This document shows positions 50,601 to 64,000 of a stretch of DNA of 64,000 bases, piece by piece. The notes under the pieces were generated by a model. It did no database searches. It was not told the origin of the DNA and was given only the letters and a program-made list of their open reading frames with translations. Positions within the stretch are counted from its first letter, which is position 1, and each line of letters begins with the position of its first letter. The position numbers were made by a program, and so were the translations under genes. Where the stretch lies: assembly GCF_000189635.1 (NCBI RefSeq), contig NW_002476571.1, forward strand, positions 491,957 through 555,956, read 5' to 3'. This DNA comes from Tetrahymena thermophila SB210 (lineage: Eukaryota; Ciliophora; Oligohymenophorea; Hymenostomatida; Tetrahymenidae).

Positions 50601-53600
50601 AAAGTAATTGTAGTCATAATTTGCAACCATTCGAGTTACATCTATCTTCCTTAAAATAGATCCTATATTGTTCCCATATAAATATGCTATATTATTACTA
50701 ATATTATTATTAAGTTCTGTGTAATTTTTATAAAGAAATATTGTTGGTATCAAAGTTTAATAGTAAATAGCTCCTCCAATCACTGCTTTATTTTTAGTCA
50801 TTTAAACTTCTTATAACTACAAATCTACATAATTCATAGCTATAGCTCCCCCTCTTTCTTATAAAGCACTATTTTAAACAAACATAGATTGAGTAATATT
50901 AAGTAATCCTATACTGTTAGAATTATAATAGCTAATAGTACCTCCATTTCCATTAGTAGATTAATTTGAATCAAATGTGCAATTTACAACTTAAAATTAT
51001 AATACCTCGTAAATTTATATAACTCCACCATTTTAGAAAGATTTATTTTTTACGAAAATAGAATCTTTGATTACAAGTTTTATTAAATAATTGAATAAGA
51101 AAATGCTTTGCATAGGTGATTTATTATCAGAAAGATATAATTATTCCATCTATATATTAAAGTTTTAATTCATATTTATCACTGATAAAAAATTATTTGA
51201 AACACAAATTAAAATTTTTAGATCTTTTATTGTAATTTATCCATTCTATTAGATATTGATAACTGATTAACCTTTTGGTGATTAATCAGTTGATAATATG
51301 CTTTTAAAAACTGTTTTGTACAATTCCATACCTCCTATTTGAAGGTTGATGAGATATTGCGACTAATTTAGTATTATTTAATTAAAATTACAATTCTATA
51401 TGGTTACATGATTAGCAATAATGTTTAAGCTGGTATCTAATGATAAGTAAATGTTTATATTTTCTATTAATAAAGTTATGCATGTATAAATTACTTCTTT
51501 TTGAAGATTTTTAATAGCGAATATCTAACTTCTTTCTACTTAATTAACAGTTACATTGGTTATGTTTACATAAGTGCATCCAATTAAAGAAAAAATATCT
51601 TAGTTTACTACTTGATTGATATTTATTTATTAAATATCTAAATATATCGATTGCTGAATCTAGAATATAAAATTTTAGAAATATGTTGTAACATTAAAAA
51701 TAGTAAGATTTTAAATGTAAATTGAATTGACTTAGGAGATAGTAAAAAGAGATACCTAATTTAAAAGATTTATTGTCGAGTTTAAAATTTGAGAATTTAT
51801 CAGCTGAAGTTCATTAATGTTTGATATGATAAAACCAAAATCAGAGTTTATAAAAGTAGAGTTTAAAAATATTAATTATTAGGTGTCTGCTAAATTTATA
51901 AAATTAGATGAATTACTTTACAGATTAAATTTGCAATTTTCAAATACTATTTTATCAAAATTGTTTAAGTTAATATTTCCAATCATGTTAACAAAATATA
52001 CATCTTTGAAAATTAACTCATCCAAATTTAAATTAAAATCAATATCATTCATATCTTTTATAATTAATGAGATATTATCGAATAAAACAGAACTTATATT
52101 TATATCACTAAAAACTAATTGATTAGACCAAAATATTGTGCTTTTTTCATTTGATGCAGAAGTAAGTATAACTTATATTTCAGAAGCAATATTTGAAAGA
52201 TTGATAGGTAAAATTTCAAATTAATCACTCATTAGTATTTCAATAACTTTCACTTGTTAATTAGACATCTATGCACTATTTAGTAGTGTATTTATTTAAA
52301 AAGGAAATTAGTAGATGTTGTTACTTTGAATTATATTCCCAAAGCAATAATTTTATTTATAAAGAGGAATTGTTAATTTGACAATATCAATCAAAGAAAC
52401 TCCAATTATTTCTATATAACTGTTATAGTTTTAGTCAAAAAATATTTTAAAGTTCTGGATTGAAGTGAAAAATACTTCTTAATTAAAAAGTACTTAGAAA
52501 TTGCTAACAGAATTATTTTAAAACTGAATTATTGTTAACTAATTTGATTGTATAATTGCAAATGTTTAATTATAATTAAGGTCTTATATCTTTTTAATGT
52601 TATTTAGATAGGAGAACAAAGAATATTCTTTTATTACATTTAAAGTGTAAGCATTATAAATTAGTACAGAGTTAGGACATATAGAGTAGATGTATTTAGA
52701 ATCTATCTAAATAATAGGGTGGTTTAAACAAGGATTAGTAATTTCTCCAAGTTTCTATAAGGAGTAGTTAAATATATGTGTTTTAGTTGTATTGGTTGCT
52801 ACATAAATGATATTTCTCTGTTGATCTATATGATAGTAAACAACATTTTCATTTTAAAAATCAAATGTAGAATTAATTAGTTTCATTTAAATAATATCAT
52901 ATGTATATAATTTATTACCACATATGAGCAAAATAAGATGCGTATTATCTATTTCATTTTAGTTAATAAGTTTTGAATAAAATTAATTTTATACATAGCT
53001 ATTAAGCTTATTAATCTCATAAATAACTTAGGATATTACATTATATTAAAAATTTATTTATTGGTTGATAATGTTTATTCTCATAATATCGTAATCAGAA
53101 AATAATATAATGTAATTTTAAACAATAATTCCATCTTTAATGTTCTCTGGGATGCTTAAAAATTATTAGATTTATTTAGATTTATTAAAGGCTAATACTA
53201 ATATATTTTTATTGTATGTATCTAATAAATATAGCTATTATTAAAAGATATCATAAAAATACTAAGATATTGTAAAATTTATATTTTACTAGAATATCTA
53301 CTTTATTTAGCAAGTGTATGTATCGATATTTCCTATAAATAATGATTCTTAATTGATAAAAACGAAAGTATTGTTCTATAATTTTGTTAACTCACCAAAT
53401 TTAAAGATATTAATAGACAAAGAATCAAATAAGTACATATCTTTAATTTAGTTGATCTAAAATAATGATAAATGTAAGCTCTCAAAATTGTAAACAAGAA
53501 TTAAATCATTTTCAAAAGATAAAAACTCTACTTCTCTTAATTAATAAATGTTTTCATTATTTAAGTATAAAATTTCCTGTAGATCATACATATAAAATGA

Positions 53601-56600
53601 GTTATCACTTGTTTGCAAAAAGAGTAAATTTAAATATATATCGAGAGTAATAAACTAAATAGAGCTAGTTATTTCCAATATTATAGTTTCAATAAATTAT
53701 AGAGTTGGGTATTAATAAGTATGTATAAATGTTTGTGAAACCAAAAATATTACTTTTTTATTACTTTCAAATAGTATCTATTAACAGTTTTTATTGTAAA
53801 CTTCCTTTATAATTAAATTACTTTAGTTCTTATTATAGTAATATATTTCTATTTATGGTTTAGAGTTGTATATAATAATTGATGAGTCTTATTCATTAAA
53901 AATATAGGTCTAATTATTGAATTTATAGCTATCAGAGTATTACTAAATGATAATCCCATAAATTGCATCAAAAGTAGTGATAGAATATTGATTTACATCA
54001 ATTACAATCAAAAGATTCTACAACGAATCTAAATGAAAGTAAGTAGAGAAAAGTGTAAATGTAAAAATATTCTATATTAAAATGTTATCTCCAATTTAGA
54101 TAAATTAACCGAATTAACTAAAAGGATAAACAATAAATTTCTCATTGATATTTATTATAGGATCACATTATCTTGTGTTTAAATATGAGGAATCCTAATA
54201 ATTAAAAATAATTAATTAAATTAAAGTTAATCATTTAATTTTACAATTTAATATGAATATTCTTTTAGGCTAGATATGGAGTAAAACCTCATATAAGGTG
54301 AAAATATGTAAAGCAAATCATTTTGACATTAGACTTTGAACTTCAATGGTCTTTTTGTATTAACAAAAGACTTAATTTTACTCATTTCAATTTAGGATAG
54401 CAAATTATTATTTATCTATTTATATTTTAATTTTATTTCAAATAATTAGAAATTAATTGTTAAATATTAAAATAAATTCATATTATAATAATAAAAGTAA
54501 TTATCTTATTATAATAGCTGATTAATAAAAATTTTGAAAAAAATTTTGGTATTATTTTAAGACTTTTCAATTACTAAATAATTATTTAATAAAATATTAA
54601 TGGATAATAATATATTTTACCTAGTATATATAGATTTGATTAGCTTATGTGGAAAAAATCATCAATGAAAGTGTTGGGCAAAATTTAACTTCAGAAATTA
54701 AAAATTTGCCTAGATTAATTGCAGTTTAATTTACTTTAAGATTAATTAAGAAGAACCCATTTGTTGTAGTATAGGTATAAAGTTAATTTAAAGGATCTGA
54801 ATAAAAACTCTAAATTGTATCATTTAGATAAAGTTATATTGTTTAAAATTGATCAATTAAAAAATTATATTACAATAGACTGTTATCAGGTTAAAGTTGC
54901 ACTAAATAATAATTATGATATTAAGTTAAAAATTGATACAATTTATTTTGATCAACATATATCATAACCTGATGTTTATTCTAGATATTTTAAGCAAAAG
55001 CATAATTTATTTAATCAGAAAAAATCAATATACTTGTGCTGACTCCAAAATTTTTAATTTCACAAATATGAATTGTAGCATAAACATTTACTTAATTGTA
55101 TTAAATTTATTTTACTATCTAGAAGTATTCTATATCTACCAAAAATGGACTTATAATAACATATTTTTCGCTCTCTTATATTCCAATTATATTAAAACTA
55201 GAAATTTGAAAACTACTATCAAAATAGTTTATTTAGTCATTAAGTAAGTTTAAATGGTAAACAGTTTTATTTAATACGAAAATAATTTTGTTAAATTATG
55301 TATGATAATACCATCCTAAAAAAGCTTTACTAAATGGTAATGTAGTATGTCTGATTAGTGTCAAATCTGTTTTATATACTTCATAATAATTACTATAAAA
55401 GCACACAATTTATTAAGATTCTTATATAGCTAATATACTGAGGTCTTAAGTACCAATAATTATTTTATTACTATTTTAAATGATTTACATCGTTGATATT
55501 TAAAGTGGGAATATATACTATTCATCAACTTTTAAATAAATTGTATTGTTTAAATTTAAAACTTAAGTATGATGAAATTTTTAATTACTATCATATTAAA
55601 ATTGTATTGTTGTATATTAGAAGTTGAGATTTATTATTTATTGCTGTAAATCATTTACAGAAACTGCAAATAAATTAGTGCTATTTACTATAGCGAAGAT
55701 AAAATCCTCTATCACAAATTAAATGATTTATGCATTATTGAATTGATAGTATTTTAAAATTTAATTTTAATAGTAATCATAAAGAATTACAGAGTCGTTT
55801 TAGAACATAATAACTAGTTATTATTTTGTTAATAAAAAGCTGCTATCTAAATTAAAAATTCCATTTATAGTAAAATTTTTCAAAATATTATTACTATTTT
55901 TATCATATAAATAAAACTAAGTAATGTTTTCACTTGGTTGACCTTAAATAAGATACAAACCAAAATCATTTAGTTAAAAAATTAATTATTAATTCAATAT
56001 ATTATTATTAATTTATTTGATTTATGAAATTTCAAATTTACGATTATTACTTATTGAAATCTTTAAGTTAAGCAAATAATTATACTGTGTTTCATCTACT
56101 AAAGTTAAATATGTTTAATTTTTAATTATGTCAAAAATAGATGGAATCTAGAATTTACTGAGGTACTTTTCTTAAATAACATAAGAATATTCTTCTTAAT
56201 TAGCGCTATTGAGTTTAAATATTTCTTTATAAATTTACTTTGTTTATATTGACTAAGTGTAAATACTTAATTCAAATAACTATGAATTACCAATAAGAAA
56301 TTTTATATATCCGATTGAACTATATCTTAAATAATACAAAGGGTATTGAGAGATTTAGGTTTATTCATTAATTTCACTAATTTTTATCAAAGTAAACTTA
56401 TCTTAATTTATATAAACAATTATATAATCATGATTTTAAATTTTTATTATCTAATAATCATAATTATAGTAGTTTTAAATAATCTAAAACATATTAATTT
56501 AATTATATTAATAAGGATTAGATGTATAATTGTATATATAAATAAATACCTCACCTTTGCTAGGAGATGCTGTTAAAACTATTCTATTACTACTTATGCT

Positions 56601-58222
56601 TAATTTAATTATGGCGTTATCAAATTATTTTTAATAAATTTAATTTAATTAACTAAGATCTTAGCTCAATTAGTAAATAATCACATAATATTATGTAATA
56701 GTTAAAAAAGTTAATTATTATTCATCTAAGATCTGTACTTATTATATTGAGCTGCTACTATCGATTATTTAGCTATCATTTAGTTAGTAAATTAGCATAA
56801 AATCTAAATTATCTTAAAGCTAATATAATTAAAACTAAAAAATAATGAATAATAATTCAAAAAATTTTAATTTTTTTAAATTAATTAATTTAAATAAATG
56901 TAATATTTTTTTTGAATCTAAAATGTTAAATAAACAAAACAAATTAATAAATATTAATTAATTTATCTAAAAAATAACTGAATCTTTTTATTAATAAATA
57001 AATGCACTATAATCCTTCGTTTATTAGAAATTTAGTATTTTTTTTTTAACTTTCTGTTAGGTTTAATTAATTTTAAAATTAATTAAACTAAATATTTCTT
57101 TTTGCTTAACAATTAACAAGGATTTATGGTAAGTGAATAAATTAAAAAGTAATTAAAAAATGAAGAACTTACTCCACTATCAAGTAGATCAATAAATATG
57201 AACAATTTATGAGTTATGTTTACAAGATAAAGATAATTGAGTGAATTGATAGATGTCTAGACAAACTTCAAGCTGTTCATATCAAAGGTTAATACTTGAC
57301 CAGATGTAGAATAAAATATTATAAGATTATATTCTAGTAAAACACTAAGGGGTGCTAAATTTAATAACTGGCTAAGGCTTTTGTAGTAGAATGAAATCTT
57401 TTGTGAGGTAAAATTATAAAATGTAATTTCAGATTACGTAAAACACATCCCAATATCATTAATAACCGATTCAGGCATGAAGGTATATAAGACGTTGTAA
57501 TTTTATTAGTCATTTTTCTGAAGCGATATAAAAAATAATTTATCAAGGTTTTCATTTAAAACAGTAAATTCGCAATTAGGATGAGATATTACTATGATAT
57601 TTGTTTTCTCAACATAATAAACTTCTATTATTGTATTTTATAGCTTTTAACCAGATAAATTTTGATCTAAAACTGTGCAATAGCTCAAAGGTTAGCACAA
57701 ATTTAATAAGGTATCCTAATATTATTGGCCTTAACAATAAAATTCACATTTTTAGCTTTTTATATTATAGAATTCATTTTCTTCACATAGATCACTGTCT
57801 AAAATACATTATCCATTTTATAAATTAAAATTAGGTAAACATTCGTTACAAATAGATGCGTTTTGACATTAATAACATCCATAAATTTTGCATTCCTAAC
57901 ATTAATTTTAAGAGTTTATGAAATTATTACTTTAGCATTGGCTAATGCATGTTTAGTTTGCTTAATCTAAGTATAATTTAGGTTTACAGGTTTAACAATT
58001 ATTTGCTTGTGGAGTAAAACAATTCAAGCAAGAGCTTTCACACTAAAGGCATTACTGAGTAACAAAATCATAAACCTAATTCTAATAGCTGCAAATCTAA
58101 GAGTTTGTTTAATCCTAAAGGAACCTTTATTATTCATTAGATAACGCTTGTGCGTTGATATTTTAGCTTATTGAAAATAATATGATTTAAAATATATTGA
58201 TCTACTTAAAAATTCTTTTCAT
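47694..58222 (-). CDS. giant multi-pass surface protein with furin-like Cys-rich N-terminus (paralogue of first giant gene)
   Basis: The start at 58222 opens a signal peptide (MKRIFKQINIFQIILFSISQ). A furin-type Cys-rich region follows (CLQCESSCLNC, CQTCKPKLY, CQECKIYGCYQC, CNECLPNF), then a long region of beta-strand repeats across many exons. Near 50.1-49.8 kb it has CSEGKYALS, NGYWRK and GYVGPLCEQC, then hydrophobic helices. The membrane part has IDCRRIGDEVYSF and GEYKYQFYYWELTKFF, colinear with GEYKEDCFYWELLRIF in the protein at 392-10391. The tail is Gln/Ser-rich and ends at TGA 47694-47696. I followed the frame in most of the gene but did not resolve every intron; one near 57170-56560 looks about 600 bp long. 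A secreted-side ectodomain anchored in the plasma membrane is inferred. The last two junctions near 47.7-47.9 kb are uncertain. Confidence 0.82.
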
Positions 58223-58996
58223 CTACTTTGTTTGTATAGTTTTGATTTTCAAATGATTAATGTTTAATAATTGCAAACAGAAATTTATATTACTTAATTT
58301 AATTATATATTTTTTAAAAACTTGATTGCTAACAAATTAAGATAACAAAACATGTATTTTATTAATAAAGACAACATTTTTTTTCTTCAAAAAGATAGAC
58401 TAACCTTGCTAAGTAGAAATAACCATAGTTTCTTTTTGTATTTTTTATATCTAAGAACAAAGTAATGTTCAAATGCAAGTAGAAACATTTTTCAATTTTC
58501 AAAATGTGATTTAGTTTTCTATTTACTAAGTTATGAATTTTATTTAATTTATTTATAACATCGAAATTAAAAATAAAATATTTTTTATTTTAAAATAATT
58601 AAAACAAACATTTCTATTTTAAGATTTATAATCATAAATCTATTTTTTTAATACACAAAATAATAAATGATTTAGAAGTTTTGTAAATTCTATAGTTATT
58701 ATTAGAAAAAATATTTACTCTTAATACAATTAATTAATTCTTTCATATTTTGTGAAAAGAGGGTTTTGGGCAGAATTTATAGTAAATACGATAAAAACTA
58801 AGCGCCCAATTATAAATAAAATGAATAAAGATTTATTTTGTATATAGTATGTATGTATTATTAGGATAAATGCATGGGTTGATTATATCAGAATTAGATA
58901 TTACTATAAATCGGTAATCAAACAAAGATATTAATAATATTTGATAATAAATATCAATATTAAAGCTTATTATTATTTTTTTGAATTCGTTAAAAA
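58223..58996. promoter_or_regulatory. bidirectional upstream region, giant gene 2 and DNA-PKcs
   Basis: About 770 bp separates the divergent starts at 58222 (minus) and 58997 (plus). It is AT-rich with no coding signal, so both promoters must lie here. I cannot point to specific binding sites. Confidence 0.45.
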
Positions 58997-61900
58997 ATGT
59001 TAGAGCATTTACTTGAAAGCGCTTTAATAAAGCTTTATTAAGGGAATTTTACTGATTCTAAGCAAATAGTTTAAGCAATTTCAGATATTTTATTAGATGA
59101 AACTTTGGATGATTCATAAATATGTATAAACAAATTGTTTTTTTAAATCTTACTACAATGATTATCACTAAATAAATGATAATCTTTATCATTTTACTAA
59201 ACTAAAATCTTATAAATAATTATTTTAACACTTAAATTTATTTTTTTATCAATTAAAAAAGCTCTATGTAACTCTAAGATTTTCAACAGTGACCTCAACT
59301 TGTTCACTTATTTGGAAAACAATAGGACATATAAAGATAATTTGTAGGCTTAGATTAGAAAAGGATTATTTAGAACAATAGCAGCATATATTAAGTTAAG
59401 AAAGCTCAAAGTATTTGAGTACATTGAGCTAATATGTGTAAAAAAAATAATATTACTATTAAAATATTAATTCTATTTTTGAAATTAAACTATGTAGAAA
59501 AATTGTATGTCCTTGTTTAAGAAAGAGGAATCAAATTAGGCAAAGGAGACATCGCTTAGTCCTATTATCAAAATTATTAAATGTATAGATAACTCAGAGC
59601 TATTAGAAAAAATAATTGATCCTAAAAATACGATATCAGCTTTACTTAATGAAATTAAATTTTGCAAGCCAACTCAAAAAGTGAAAGGATCAATATGGAA
59701 CTTGATAGGAATCATTTTTTAATTTGTATGGAAAAATATATAAAATTATTGATAATAAAATACTAATTAGATTTTCTAATTAAATAAAGTTTACTGATCA
59801 ACTAGAGGACGATCTAAAAGCAGAAATACAAACTGTTTGTTTTAAAGAACTATAAGTTCAAATGGCAAGTTAAAAGCCTGAAGTATCTTACGTTTCTGGC
59901 ATGTTTAAATCATTTAGATACTCATTAAAAGAAATTCATTTGAGCAACAAGGAATTGGAAGATCTTTATAAGATGATTAAAATTGGCATAACAGAGATAA
60001 AAGATGTGAAAACATATTCAGTTATTAATAGTAAAATAATACTTGATAAAAATATTTTAAATTTCATAAATAAATTTTACAATTTAGATGCTTTGAAAGT
60101 GTTGACAGCTTATTCTCATATTTTTAAGGTTCAGATATTAGATGACTCAAAAGAAATTATTGATAAGGTGTTGGGATTAATTAGCCATAATAATAGAGAT
60201 GTTAAGGAAAATGCATCTGACTGTCTGGAATCATTAATGGCACTACTTGCAATTGAACTAGATTCAAGTTATAAGAACCATGAGCTTTCATTTAACTATA
60301 TTATCTAGAAGATGAGTTTTCTAATAAATTAAGAGAGATAACAAATATATACTGCTTCAATAACAGTCATCATAAAATCTATTGGTATTTTCTCTAAAGC
60401 TATAGCAAAGCATTTAGGCTAAGATTAGCTTCAATTATTTTTTAAGCAGATGATCAATCTTTCTGAGGTTAGATTATTAAAGGTAATTAATTAAATTTAT
60501 GGTAAGATAATATTTTTCTAATTGTTAATTGGAATTAAAAGCACATAGAAAAGGATGGTGTTAATAGTGTTGTTGATTTTTAACCCGTTGAAGATGAGAC
60601 TATGAAAAAAGGAACATCATTTAAGACTATTTTATATAGATAGAAATAAGTCATCTCTTTTATTACCTCCTTTGCTAATATTATCTCATAATTAGATAAA
60701 TTATATGAAGATGAGTCTCAGAGTCTTTTGAGATTATGCATGGTTGGATTTAAGCAATTTAGTTCATTCTATGAGAAGTATAAGGAACCACTTAATGAGG
60801 GAATAGTTTAACTGATGAGAGAAATGAAAAAACATTAATCTATATATATCATCTGGCTTGAAAATTTAGTTTAAAATGGACTTGTGTAGAGCATAAAATT
60901 ACCTGACAACTCTTTCTTGTCTATGCAAGAATATTATGAGACATTAAAAAGTTGTAGCTAGTTTTGGAAGAGTCTTTTTAACTGCTAGTTGTGGACTGAT
61001 GAGACTCTACACCATTTCTCTGCTCAATTCTTTTAATATATCATCTAGCTTCTCGAAAATACAGATCTAAGTTACAAGGTTGTTTACACTTAGTAAATTG
61101 AAGAAGATGAGATAAAAGATAAAAACCAAATGGAAATAGAATAAGATAAAGAAAGCAAGATCTAAGATATTATAAGTAAAAATAAAAATTTTATTTCAAA
61201 GTAATTTTAAAACATATAAAATTGTATAGGGGAAATTCAATAAGTTTAATATGTTGCAAATAACGAAGTGGATTTGCAATTTTTCTACAGAGTCACACTG
61301 CTTTTTGACTCAGTTCTTCCTTCAATTAAACCTGCACTATTTTCAAATTATATATATCAGTTCTACAAATCTATTATCCTTAAACTTAGAAAGCTACCTA
61401 GATCTATTGTACTATTGAAGCTTCTTAGGTGTTTGAATGAGTACATTGAAAAAAATAATATCTTAAAAGGACTTAAAAAGTATATTAAGAAAGATATCAC
61501 TAGCTAAATTAAAATATTTTTCTCAGAACTGTACAAGGTAAAATAAATTATTTAGTAACAAAGTTAAAATTTTATTTAGAATTTAGGAAAATATTAAGAC
61601 GAATTACTCATTGACTGCTTAAAAACTATGCTTAGTATTCCATTCGAAGTGCTCTTAATAGATAATTACTCTTTTTTTAGGAAAAATTTAATTGTAGCTT
61701 TGAAAAAAGGCTTTGAATTAGGAGTGTAAAATGTTTCTATGGGTAATAAATTATTTATGTTTGTTAAAATATTTTTTTATAAGATAAAATTTTAAATATT
61801 AGGATTTGCAGCTATTGAATGCTTACAGAAAATTATAAAAAGAAGCAAAAATAGGGTTGTTTTTAAATATTTAAAACTAGTCATTCCTTATCTTTCTGAA

Positions 61901-64000
61901 TATTTATCAATAACAAAAGGAGAACTTGAAGAAATTACTTCTGATATGAAATATAAAGTACAAAGTAATAACTAGTAAAGAGATATCTTTAACTTAACAG
62001 TTAGTGAACTAGGCTAAAGGAAGAAAGATTTAATTGAAAGGGTAACAAACTTACTGGGTGATATCGGAGGAGAATCTCATCTAATTGTTCTTAGTGAAAA
62101 AGGGTTTTAAGGAAATGTTGAGAGATAGCTTTTAAGTGAGTTTGAAAATTTGCAAATTTCAAAGAAGGGTGTTTCTCTTATTAGTTGGGATTATGAAGCT
62201 AAAGTTCTATTCCCTCTTCCACTACTAGCAAAGAAAATAGATATAAATTTAACTAAGCTTCTCCCTCGTATGGTAGAACTCACTCTTAATCCTGATGACA
62301 AAATTAAGGTATACGCATGCGAAGCTATTCATGCAATTACTATTTACATGATTGGAACTTAAGCATCATCAATTTGTATTTAAAATTATTTAACATTTTA
62401 GCTTTATTAAAAATATTTTTAATATATTTAGAAGGAGGATAAAAGAAGAGAGGAAGAGATATGGAAAATCTAATTAAGTCAAAAGAGGAATTCTCAAAAA
62501 TATATTCTAAATTATTTCCTACAATTTTTTCTATTGGAAGTAATTCAAGCCACCCAAGTTGCTAGTAATTATAAAATAATTAATTTATAATTTTAATTTT
62601 ATTTAAATAATTTAAACAGGTTAATGAACTAGTTAATACTCTAAATTTCACGTTGGTTTGCTAACAGCAAATAACTAGAGTCACCAGAAGTTGCAGAACT
62701 ATTAGACAACATTATGAATTTCATCTCTTCAAAAGATAATAATAACTTGAGAGAACTTGCAGCAAATTGCTTGGGTTAATTCATAAAATGGACTCTGAAG
62801 CAAAATACAGAATAAGAAATTAAGGTAAACCACAGCAATATTAAGTCAGCTTTAAGGAGAATTATTTCTTTTTCAGGTATTTTATTTAAACTTGTTAGAT
62901 TTAATTATTTTAAATTATTTTTTTTATATTTATTATATTTTGAATAAATGCTTATTTTTTTATTTTATTCCCCTTTTATTTATTTTAAATGTTATAAATT
63001 ATTTTAACTAATTAAAGTTTTTTAAGAAAAATTTATAAATAATAATTTTATTCCAGATATAATCATTATGAGTGCTAACATTATTGGAATTTTTTGATAA
63101 AATAAAAATGATTCAAACAAAAATTAAGCCGAAATAAATTTTGTATTTTATTTTATTAAACTACCTCAACGAAGCTTTAGTACTGAAAATAATACATTCA
63201 AAAACAACAAATTGTTTTGATTTTTTGAATATATTATTTAAATTTTTACTTTTTAATTTTAATAAGGATAACCTGACCTTTCTAAGAGATTTGGTGCTTT
63301 GCTTGCTCTAAAAGAAGTTGTTAATAATATTAAAAATGAGTCATTTTTAGTTGATAAATTTATAATGGAGACAATACAAACTTCTATGAGAATTGTATAA
63401 AAGACGGGTGTAAGTAATGAGGTTGAAGATAATTTCAACATCTTGATTAAGTTATAGACAAATATTATCTAAAAGAATTATAAAACTTTAAAGGCAAAGA
63501 ATGAAAACAGAAGTGGATAATTTAAACTGTTAGATTCTCTTCTTGACTGGTTATATAGCTATGGATTTTTTAACTCGTCATATTTAGTTAGGAAAAGTTC
63601 TTTTGAACTTTGGCAATCTATTCTTAACAGAGAAGATTCTGATATAAGCTGTAAAAAATTTTTAGCTAAAAGAAAATAAGGAGATAACTTGTTTGGAGAT
63701 TAAATTAAATAACTAAAATTAGCCATAAACTCATAATCCTACTTCAGAGAGATAAATGTTTTACTATCTCAGTTAGATGTAGTGTAAATAATAATTTTAA
63801 ATTTTTTATTAAATTAATTAACATAATTTTGATTTCAACGAAAAAAAATAAAATTATTTTAAATAGAACTTTTATCGTTAAAAATAACTTCTTCAGTGTA
63901 TAAGAAGAGTTACTTTAATTTGAGGATATTATAGATTCCTTTTGCACTAACATAGAAAATTTCTTTAACTCTTTATTTAAGATATAAGAGTCGTATTTAA
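58997..64000 (+). CDS. PRKDC: DNA-dependent protein kinase catalytic subunit, N-terminal HEAT solenoid (partial)
   Basis: Open in the ciliate code from ATG 58997 past the window end. Exons followed include 58997-59123, 59262-59437, 59498-59725, 59790-60482, 60542-61537, 61580-61742, then 61803 onward with further introns. The product is an all-helical HEAT-repeat protein. Colinear blocks match vertebrate DNA-PKcs: YQDELLIDCLKTMLSIPF, ERVTNLLGDIGGESHL, SWDYEAKVLFPLPLL, LLPRMVELTLNPDDKIK, ISRWFANSKQLESPEVAELL, LGQFIKWTLKQ and LSKRFGALLALKEVVNNI. Their order is the same as in the family, which makes the assignment strong. DNA-PKcs is a PIKK that joins Ku on DNA ends in non-homologous end joining. 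The kinase domain should lie several kilobases downstream, outside this window. In ciliates Ku and DNA-PKcs are linked to excision of eliminated DNA during macronuclear development. Nuclear protein. Confidence 0.92.

Noticed and set aside
1-64000. CRISPR array, tRNA, rRNA, transposase, viral genes
   Set aside because: I looked for regular repeat-spacer units, T-arm-like sequences, and conserved enzyme motifs of mobile elements. Nothing convincing was found. A covariance-model tRNA scan would be needed to exclude tRNAs fully.

Overview
The window reads as macronuclear-type DNA of a ciliate, most likely Tetrahymena or a close relative. It is very AT-rich. Every convincing gene uses TAA and TAG as glutamine and only TGA as stop, and genes are cut by many short AT-rich GT..AG introns. 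I rebuilt gene models by hand with this code. In all but one of the multi-exon genes every junction was checked and the coding length is a multiple of three. The exception is the giant minus-strand gene at 47694-58222, where only part of the structure was resolved. Long proteins appear broken into pieces under the standard code.

Layout: 392-10391 (+) giant multi-pass membrane protein with a beta-helix-like ectodomain. 11282-11659 (+) possible small ORF. 12704-17859 (-) long Gln-rich protein with about twelve acidic FGDF motifs and a C-terminal C-C-H-C element, resembling the clathrin-adaptor accessory protein gamma-synergin. 18564-20995 (-) membrane hybrid histidine kinase with receiver. 23456-24800 (-) two-EF-hand protein. 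26206-27048 (+) IFT43, an intraflagellar transport complex A subunit. 28602-33455 (-) SHAQKYF-class MYB protein with two very long introns. 33456-38551 mostly non-coding, with one weak gene candidate. 38552-41349 (+) fusion of a GTPase domain with an Hsp20/alpha-crystallin domain. 41944-43809 (-) leucine-rich-repeat protein whose exons match repeat units, six of them exactly 90 nt. 44353-46730 (-) RING-CH (MARCH-like) membrane protein with an acidic insert. 47694-58222 (-) second giant membrane protein, paralogous to the first. 58997 to the window end (+) N-terminal HEAT solenoid of a DNA-PKcs (PRKDC) orthologue, continuing past the window.

These are separate eukaryotic genes, not an operon. 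Shared themes are membrane and surface proteins (two giant paralogues, RING-CH ligase, histidine kinase), trafficking and cilia (gamma-synergin-like protein, IFT43, EF-hand protein) and genome maintenance (DNA-PKcs, which in ciliates is linked to end joining after programmed DNA elimination). I saw no tRNA, rRNA, CRISPR array, transposase or viral gene.
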